64,000 nucleotides of DNA, from the NCBI RefSeq assembly GCF_023023025.1, contig NZ_CP095481.1:310001-374000 (forward strand), written 5' to 3'. Under the pieces are notes generated by a model. It had not been told where the DNA came from and searched no databases. It saw only the letters and a program-made list of their open reading frames with translations. Below are positions 52,883 through 61,800 of the stretch, one piece after another. Within the stretch, counting starts at the first letter, position 1, and each line of letters opens with the position of its first letter. Made by a program: the position numbers and the translations under genes. The DNA is from Amycolatopsis sp. WQ 127309 (GTDB lineage: Bacteria; Actinomycetota; Actinomycetes; Mycobacteriales; Pseudonocardiaceae).

Positions 52883-55800
52883 TCACTGCTCCGGAGCGCG
52901 GTCGCCCGTCACCTCGTCGTGCAGCGCGGCCATCTCGGCCACCGGCAGCATCGTGTAGTGCGGAGCACCGGCCACCGGGCCCCGCAGCGACTCGGCGGTC
53001 TCACGCAGTTCGGTGACGACCGGGTCCGACCACGCCGCTTGCGGGGAGGCGCCGGTCAGCATCACCTCCGTCAGCACGACCGTGAGGCCTTCGTGGAGGG
53101 CTCGGCGGATCTCCTCGTCGACCGCGCCCGCCGCCACGGGCACGGCCCGCACCAACCGCTGGGCCCGGGACCGCGCTTCCGCCACTTCTTGCGGGAAAAC
53201 GGCTTCCCGCTCTTCGACCTGTTCCCGGGCCTGCCCCAAGCGCTCGGACCACTCCACGAGAGCAGCCCTCTCCGGAGAGGACTGCTCGTCGCCGCCGGCC
53301 TCCGACGCCGCATCGTCGGAGAACGCGTCGGCCTCGGAAGACTCGTCGTCGGAGAACCCCGCGAAAGTCGGGTCGAGCCGGACTTGGATACCCGGTCGCC
53401 GCACCGGCCCCGGCGCGGCGAGGCTCGGGCTCTCGACGAAGTCGTCCTGTCCGGACTGTGCGAGGCCGGACCACAACGGCTGTGGCTGCGCAGGCACTAC
53501 GCCCGGCGCGACGGCGCTGAGGAAGGCGCCGCCCGCCCTGACCGTTCGTTCACCGTCCCGAGCGACGGCCACCGCCTCGGAAGCGGCCCAGATCTCCATC
53601 GGACCCGCTTCCCGTTCCCACCCTTCGCGGATGCCGAAGGCGGCCGTGGGCCCGATTTTCGCGGATGCCGTGACGTTGGTGGAGCACTGCCCCAGCACCA
53701 GCCCCTCGTCCGGATCAGGCTGTGCTGCAAGGTAGATCTCGCTGGCGAAGATCGCCCGCGCGGCCGGCGCGTCACCCAGCATCACCACATCGCCGCGGCG
53801 GAAGCGATCGCCGGTCACCAGCGAGAACGCGAGTCCGCTGGGCATCCCCCCGTGACCGCTGGTGAACCACGGATTGCGTCCTGCCCAGGGAGCACGGAAG
53901 GGCACCGGCACGTACTCCGGCAGACCATCGGCGCCGGTTCGGCGCATCTCCCGGATGTAGTACTGCTGCTGCCCGCGCGACTCACCGAGCGCGGCGAGCC
54001 CCTCGTGCGCACCGTCGAAATCCCGGCTCGGGAAAAACTGCCCGAAGGTCCCCAGCCGGTCATTGGCGCTGGGATGACTCACGATGTCCCGGGGCCGGGG
54101 CACCCGGGGCTCGACGGCCCGGACGCCCGGGCCGTCCACTCTGAGCGGGCTGCCGGCCCGGAACGTCACCGTGCCACGAGGGCCGTAGGCGGTGCGGGCG
54201 TACCCGCCTCGAGCCATTCCGGCGGCGAACTCCGTGAGGCCGAGCGTCCGGCCACCGAGACCGACCAGCATGTAGGGCAGGCCCGGATCGGTTCCGAGCC
54301 CTTCGCGGAGGGCTGGATCATCGCGGAACACGTCGGCGAGCCCGGCCGGGCTGACCGAGCCCACCAGTCCGTCCCGCCGGGTTCCGAGGTAGCCCCGGCG
54401 GGTGCGCTGGGCGACCAGGAGTACCGGCGCACGGTCCCAGGGAGCCTCGACCAGCCTGCCGTCACGTCGTACGTAGGTGCCGAGCGTCGGCTCGGTGCTC
54501 TTGGTGGCCCAGTTCCGCAACCGCCGCAGGACGTCGTCGTCCCCCGGCGCCCGGAGGAGCCGGGCGGCCAGCGTGCCGTCCGGCCGGGAGATGTCCGTTG
54601 TCCGCAGATCACCGGCACGCAACCGGGAAACCGGGACGAAAACGGGGCGGTCGCCGGCTTCGCCCTTGACCCCGTACACGGGCGGGTAGAACCCGTCTTC
54701 GTGCAGGGCCCCGGCGAAGTCGAAGCCGAGTCCGCCGATGTCCCTTCGTCCTCCTGAATCGGTGGCGAGTACCACGACCGGCCGGGTCCGGTCCTCTTCG
54801 AGCCGCGCGCGGAACGCCGCGTTCGACAGCATCATGCGCCCGACCGGCCTACCGCCGAGTTCGAGATCCTGGTGTGGGCCGATACCGGCCAAAGCGCGCC
54901 ACCGGTCGGCGTCGAGAACGACGTAGAGCGGCTTACGGTCCTTCCAGGGGCCCGTGACGGACCTCGCGACGGAAGCCAGGGCAGCGGCTCGCACCTCGGC
55001 ATCCCCCGACGCCGACGAAATCGCGAAGACCGACCCGTCACTGAAGAAACGGACCTCGTCTGTGCTCGGTAAGGACTCGCTGAACCGGCTTCCACGCTCG
55101 ATGCCGGGCACGCCGAAATCGCGTCCGAAGGTGAGCCGCCCGGCGTGCTCGAATGCCTGCCAGGGCCCGGTCAGCGCGCGCAGGTGCGTCAAGAAGCCCC
55201 GGTTGAGGTCGCGCACATCGGGGTTCGCGCTGACGTCGTGCGTGGTGACGATCAGCGGAGGACGGACCGGTCCTCCCGTGGCTTCGCGGAAGAAGCCCAG
55301 TGCGGCGACCGCCTCCGCCATCGCCTGGGGATCGAGACGGGAGACGGCTTCCCCTTCGTGCCCGGGAGCGACGAACCGGCCGTTCTCGCCTTCGAGGATC
55401 AGATGCACGGGCCGTGTCCGGTCTCCCTCCGTCGCGGGTGCCCAGTCCTGCAACGACTCCGTGATCAAGGTCTCGCCGTCCTCGCGCGCCGACCGCACCG
55501 CCACGATCCGCTCGGCGTGGTCGGTCGACGCGGCGACGGCCGAGGTGATCTCGTCACCGCGTTGCCCGGACCGGGCGAAGCCCACGCCGTAGCGCCGCCC
55601 CTGCGCGTCCATGAGCTCGAGCCAGCGAGTTCGCCGGACGCCGGAACCACTCCCCTCCACCAGACCCGCCGCCACCTCCGGCGCGGAGTCGATGACCACC
55701 GACGGAACGGGCCCGGCTGCGTTGCCCTCCGCCACCTCCGAGATCATCTCAGGCAGGTGGTTCAGCGTGACGAACGCGGACCGCAGGCCACCGACGGCTT

Positions 55801-58800
55801 CCAGTGCCGTGTCGAACGTCGGGTAGAAAGCACCCGCGTGGCCGCCGGACGCACGCCGGACCGGCACCTGCAGGTATCCGTCGTGGGTGCTGAAGGGCCG
55901 TACGGAGGCGCGGCGGCCCTCCGGACTGGAGATGCGCCGCAGGTCGAGGCCGCCCGACGAGCCCGTGCCCACTTCGCTCGCGGTGCGACGCGGATCGAAC
56001 GGCGAAATGTCACCCACGGTCGAAGCGAGGCTCACGTCCGTGGGAGTACGGCGGATACCGGATGGCTCGCCGGTCTGGGCAGGGCCACCGCGTGACGGCT
56101 CCGCCTCCGGGGCCACCGCGCCGAACACGCTCCCGTCCGCCACCTCCGAGGCCACATCGACATCGAGATCCGGGAACAGCTTCACCCGGGCCCGCGCACC
56201 CCATGAATGCGCCCACCCGGTGAACTCCTCCGGTGTCTGCAGGACCGGGTACGACTTCATCGCGTTGCTCGTCACGAACGCCGGCCGGCCGGCCGCGGTG
56301 ACGGCCTGAACATGGAACGGGTGAGCGGGTGCCTGCAGCACGGTTCCGCCGTCCATCGCCACTTGGCGCCAGAACGCCAAAGCACGGTCTTCCGAGTCCA
56401 GGACCTCGGCGAGAGCCACTCCCGAACGGCCGTCGTCCGTGAGCTCGTCGAATCCGAACAGCGTGCCGTCCGGCTCCAGCGCCAGCTGCGATCGGAATTT
56501 GCGGCTGTATCGGGCGCGGACCACCCCGGTGAGCCGGCGAGCACCGCGGTCGACGATCAGCGGGGACGTCAGCTTCAGGCTTGTCCGCCAGTTGCCGCGG
56601 ACGACCTTGGAAGTGAGCACCGGCACCGGGTCCGCTTCCAGGTCGGCGGCCGCGAGCTTCTGCATCGACCGGCCCCAGCGCTCGGTCAAGGTGCGCCACT
56701 CCCGCCGGACCGCCGGGCTGGCCTGGTCCGCGGTGAGCAGGTGCACGGCGCGCCGTTCGACAGCCGCGAACTCCTCCCGCGCGTCGGCGACCCGCTTGCG
56801 GACCATGTCCTCCTGGCTACGGCCCAACGGCCGGTCCCGGCGGTTCCGCACCTCGGCGGGCACCCCGTCGAGCCCCTGTTCGGTCCCGTCCACCACGGCC
56901 CGGCCCACCTGCAGCAGCCCGGCGATGGTCGGCACCCGGCCACGTACCCCGATGTGGACCGTGGCCGGAACGCAGGTGTTGAGGAAGTACTGCTCTTCGT
57001 GGCCGGCACCCGCGAACAACGCTTCCCGCAGCGCTGCCGGATTCCTCAGCAACGCTTGGAACAACGGTTCGCGCGCCAAGCTCACCCGGGCGGCCGGGAC
57101 CAGGTTGATCATCCCGAGCGCGGTCAGGCGCACGGACAGGTCCGCCGCCGGCGGGACGGACATGCCGTACCCCGGCGAGGACGGCCCGGTGAACGGGCTC
57201 CGGCCGCGCGCGAGAGGCACGTTCAAATCGCCGAGCAGCTGAGTGAGCCGGGCGGGCGGGATCGGCTGGATCGCCCGCCGGTCCACCTCCGAGCCACCCT
57301 CGGACAGCTTCGGCCGCCGTTCCCGTTCGCGCGTCGGGACCAGTGAGGCTGCCAGCACCGCTTCGTTGACCAGCGTGCGCACCCGGCCCTTGACCGCCGC
57401 GTCGGAGAAGGCGGCCAGCGAACGGTCGAGCGCCACCAGCCGCTCCCGGGTGCCGTCCGGCAGCGCGCGCGGCTCCAGCCTGCCCTCCGCCGCCAGTTCG
57501 GCGTACTCGGCCACCTTGCCCGACAGCTCGGACCGGGTCAGTTCCAGTTCTCGCAACCCGTGTGCGACCCGGTCATAACCGGCCACCGCCTGGTGCTCCG
57601 GGATGTTCCGGGGGTCGGCGAACCCGACCTCGACCACGGCCCGCGGCTCGGTCGCGTCGCCCGCTGGGTCCGTACCCGTCTCCACGTGGAGACGGACGTC
57701 CTCCGCGCGGACCGTGACGTGGTCGCCCTGGAGTGCCTTGAGCTCGTTCGCCAGGGTTCTGCGGAAGTGCGCTGCCACCTGGCCGGCCCGTCCCCGGTCG
57801 CCGTATCCGGTCACCGTGACCTCGGGCCGAGGTAGGTCCAGGTCCGCTCGCAGCACAGCCGCGCGAGCGGTGGCGCGCGCTGTCGCGCGGACACCGGCGA
57901 GGGTGTCGTCGTCGACCGTCCGGGTTTTTCCGGTGAACCACACGCCGGCCGGGGCGATGTCGCCGAGCCCGCCCACGGCGACTGTCACCAGCGGATTGAC
58001 GCCCGGTGCCGCGCTGCCGGGTTCGTAGAGCAACGCTTGCTGGTCGAAGAAGGTCTCACCGGGTTCCTTGGTGTACATCCGGAAGTGCCAGCGCCGCGGA
58101 CCGGGAGTGCCGATGATTTCGGCGGCCATCGCCCGCCGGGCCCGCCGCCGGGCACCGGCCTCGGCGGCGTCGTACCCGGTCTCCTCGATCTCCCGGAGCG
58201 CGTCCGCCAGTTCGTGGTGACGCCGAAGACTCGCCGCATCGGTGGTGTCACCGGCGTCCCGGACCCGTTCCGCCAGATCCGCGGCGATGCGCTCGAGGTC
58301 TCCGGCGTGCTCAGCAAGGTTGCGGTCGATCGCGGCGCGCACGGCGGTGTCCAGCTCCGCGGCGTGCGAGCGGTTCTCCAGGGTGATCTGCGACCGGCCG
58401 TCCGCGCTCTCCGCGATCACGGTGGCGAAGTGGAGGCCCTGGGCCCCTGAACGCCCACCCGAGCCGGCTTCCGGAATCGACGCGCGCAGGTACAGCCGGC
58501 CCGGCGTCGCCCACGCGAACTGGTTGACGCCCATTCGCCGGGCGGCTTCGCCGAGCAGCCGCCACCGTTCCCCGGCCTCCGGGGCCTGGTCCAGCAGCTG
58601 TCCGTACCGGCTCCCGGGCAGCGGACGGCCGGGAAGACCACCGGTCTCGCGCTGGTCTCGCCCGATGATCAGCGCGGCACGGCCGGCATCCACTTCGGAC
58701 AGATCGCCGTGGTCGACCATCTCGGCCAGCCCCTCGGCGAGGTGATAGGTGCCGGTGACCTCCAGGCCGTCCTCGGCGTTGACCGGAGCCGACGCCCGCC

Positions 58801-61800
58801 CGCCGCCCGGCGTCTCGAACAAGAGCGTGTCCGGCGTGCCGCCGTGCACGAGCTGCGCGAAGTCGCGGCTGGCGTCGGCCGACTCGCCGGGTACCCGGGC
58901 GACCACGCGGTGCAGCACCTGCTCCCGGCCGTCCTGGTCGAGGACCAGCCGGGTTTCCTCCGCCACCAGTTCGACGCCTGTTCCCGTACGTCGCAACGCC
59001 TCCCTCGATCGCTCCAGCACCTCCGGCGTGGCGAAGAATTCCCTGGCTTCGTTCACGCCACCGGCGTCTCCGACCGACCTGGTGCCGTTGATCGCCAACG
59101 TCGAATCCTGGGCGACGCGCAGTACCGGGCGGAACTGCGTCGTCACCTCGGCTTCCCGGCGCCCGAACACCGGGAACTCCCCATCGGTGCGCACTCTCGC
59201 CTCGATCGGCCGAACCGACTCGAAGAGCTCGGCGTCGACCGGCACGGACCGGTAGTTCATGCTCAGCTGGGGTTGCGGGACCGCGGCGGCGACCGGCGCG
59301 ATGGACGGACGCCGCTCGCTCCGGTCGTTCGTCAAGTAGATCAGCGCAGCCGGCAACGCCGGGGCGAACCGGACGAGCGGGACCGTGCGATGCTGCTCGT
59401 CGATGTCGTCGCGGATCTTGCGCTGGAACTCGGTCTGTGGCTCCCAGTACTTCATCGCGCCGTGTTCGACGCCCAGCTCGCGGCCGACGAGCAGGTACAC
59501 CATGCGGTCGTAGTCGGCTTGGTAGAGGCTGGCGCCATCCTCGGGCAACCGGATGTCGTAGAGGTCGTTGTCGCCCGTGATGTTCCGGAAGCCGTCGGCC
59601 CGGCGCTCCTGCACGAGGCCGTCGACGACCTGGAAGCGGCCTTCCCGCCGGAGCCGGTCCATGTCCCCGGCGAGCTGCGTGTATTCGGCCGAGCGAGCGT
59701 GGTATCGCTTGAGCACCGGCTCCCGGAGTTCCTCCGGCACGGCGGTCAAGTCAGGCTGATGTGGCCGGAAGTAGCCGACGAGCCCGATCTGCTCCCTTCG
59801 CATGCCCAAGTGGACGTCGAGTGCGTTGAGGGTCTTGGCCTTGATCTCGAGTGGCTTGGGCACCGCGCCCCGCGCCCTCCACGCGACGGATGCGGGGTTG
59901 GTTGGCCGGACGTCGATCACCACCCCGAACCGGTCGGTCATCTTCTGGAAGCGCCGCTGGTCCCGGAGCGAAATTCCGTACTGCGATTCGAGGGTGCGCT
60001 CGTCGACGACGTCGGAATGCGCCGACTGGATCGATACCCAGCTGTCCTGGCGCACGAGCGTCGGCGGGGGCGCGTGCTCGTCGAGCTCGTCGAACAGCTC
60101 TTCGACGAACCGGGCCGCTTCTTCCTCGATCGCGGGCAACCGCGGCGGCTCTTCGAGCACGCCCGTCCGGGGGCCGAGGGAGAGCGTGCCCGCAGGCTGC
60201 GAGGTGGTGTCTCCCGGCTCGGTATGCGTGATGGCGCCACCGCGATGGATGTGGATGGCCGCATCCCGAAGATAGGACCTGACCTGGATGTGACCGAGGT
60301 GATCACGAGCGTTCAGGGCGCTCTGCAGCGCCCCTTCGGAGTCGGTAGTCATCAGACACGCGACGACGTTCGCGGAAATGGCGGTCATCGCCCAGCCGGC
60401 TATCGGAACGGACAGCCCGGACAGGTTGTCCAGTGTCGTCACCAGCTGATCAGGGTTCAGCGAAGCGATCCCACCAGTGGCCTTCGGCACGAAATAAGAA
60501 CCATCGAGATGATGCACGACCACCGTGAAGTCACTGGGAAACACCGGAGCCTGCGCGAACGCGCGAAGAACATTGTCCACATAACCCGCCGTCACGAACG
60601 CGACACCGGCGGCATGCGGCAACGGCACGGCCACCACATCACCCGCCGGAGACGACACCACGACCACATTGTCCCCGTAGTCTTCAATCACCCCACCCGG
60701 CAGCGATTGACCCGACGACAACGAAATAAACTCCGCCGCAACCGTATTGACCTCATTGATGCCACCCGTAACATGGTGCAGTCGCAGCTGCCGCGCCAGC
60801 TCTACGGCACCCCCCTCTGCCGTATGCAGCCGAGGCGTCTCGGCCAGAATAAGCCCAGCCCGCCGACGAACCTCACCCCGGAACGCCGGATCACCCACCG
60901 CGGCCGGAACCAGCCGATCACCATGCACCTCCGCCTCGACCACCGCCACCTGCGCAAACCGCGCCAGCTCGGCTTCCGAACCACGTACTCCCTCCGCGGC
61001 CAGCCTGCCAACGAGCTCCGGGACACCCTCCGTCTTGAACGCCCACGCCACCACATACGCCAACCGGCCGATCAGCTCACGATCACCCGCCACCCCCACA
61101 TCCAACTGCCGCCCCATGAAACTCGGCGCCGCCACGACAGAACTCTCCGGTTCATAGGCATCATGGCCATCGACACGCGCGGCAACACGGTTTTCCAAGC
61201 GCCTCCGAAGGGGCGGATCATCTCCGGACACGTTGTTTTGTCTCAAAAATTCGAAAACTTTCCTCTGTGAGACTTCGCCAACATTGTGAATGTGCCGATC
61301 GATCAAGGCGTCTATCGCCGGAATATCTTCCTCTTTCGATGCACTGAGAGCCCTGCTCCGGTATCCCCAATTTTCGGCCGCCTTGACAGCACGGTCGGCG
61401 TACATCCTCAACTGACTGACACCGCCATGAATTCCTGCATCTACGGCGAGTTTGACGACTTCAGGCAACTTCGCTGCCGGATTTCTTTTTGCAATCCAGC
61501 ACAGCAGGACTGTAACATCTCCAGGGTTGTCAGTATCAAATTCGAGCGCATGCTGCTCGCCGCGATATCGTGGCGACCACGCGGAACCTGCCGCGATCGA
61601 GCGTTCCCTCGCCTCTCCAAGTATTTTTCGCAACTGCCCGGACCATTCGGCCCCGACATGCACATTTCTGGCGTTCATGTGGGACAGGAGAAGAGTGCTC
61701 TCCAGCACTCCCCGCTCCGCGACGACTTCATCAGCGATCTTCGCAATTGCGGCACGATGCGCGATGTTTTTGGGATCCAGCTTGGCGGCCTTGGGGCCCA

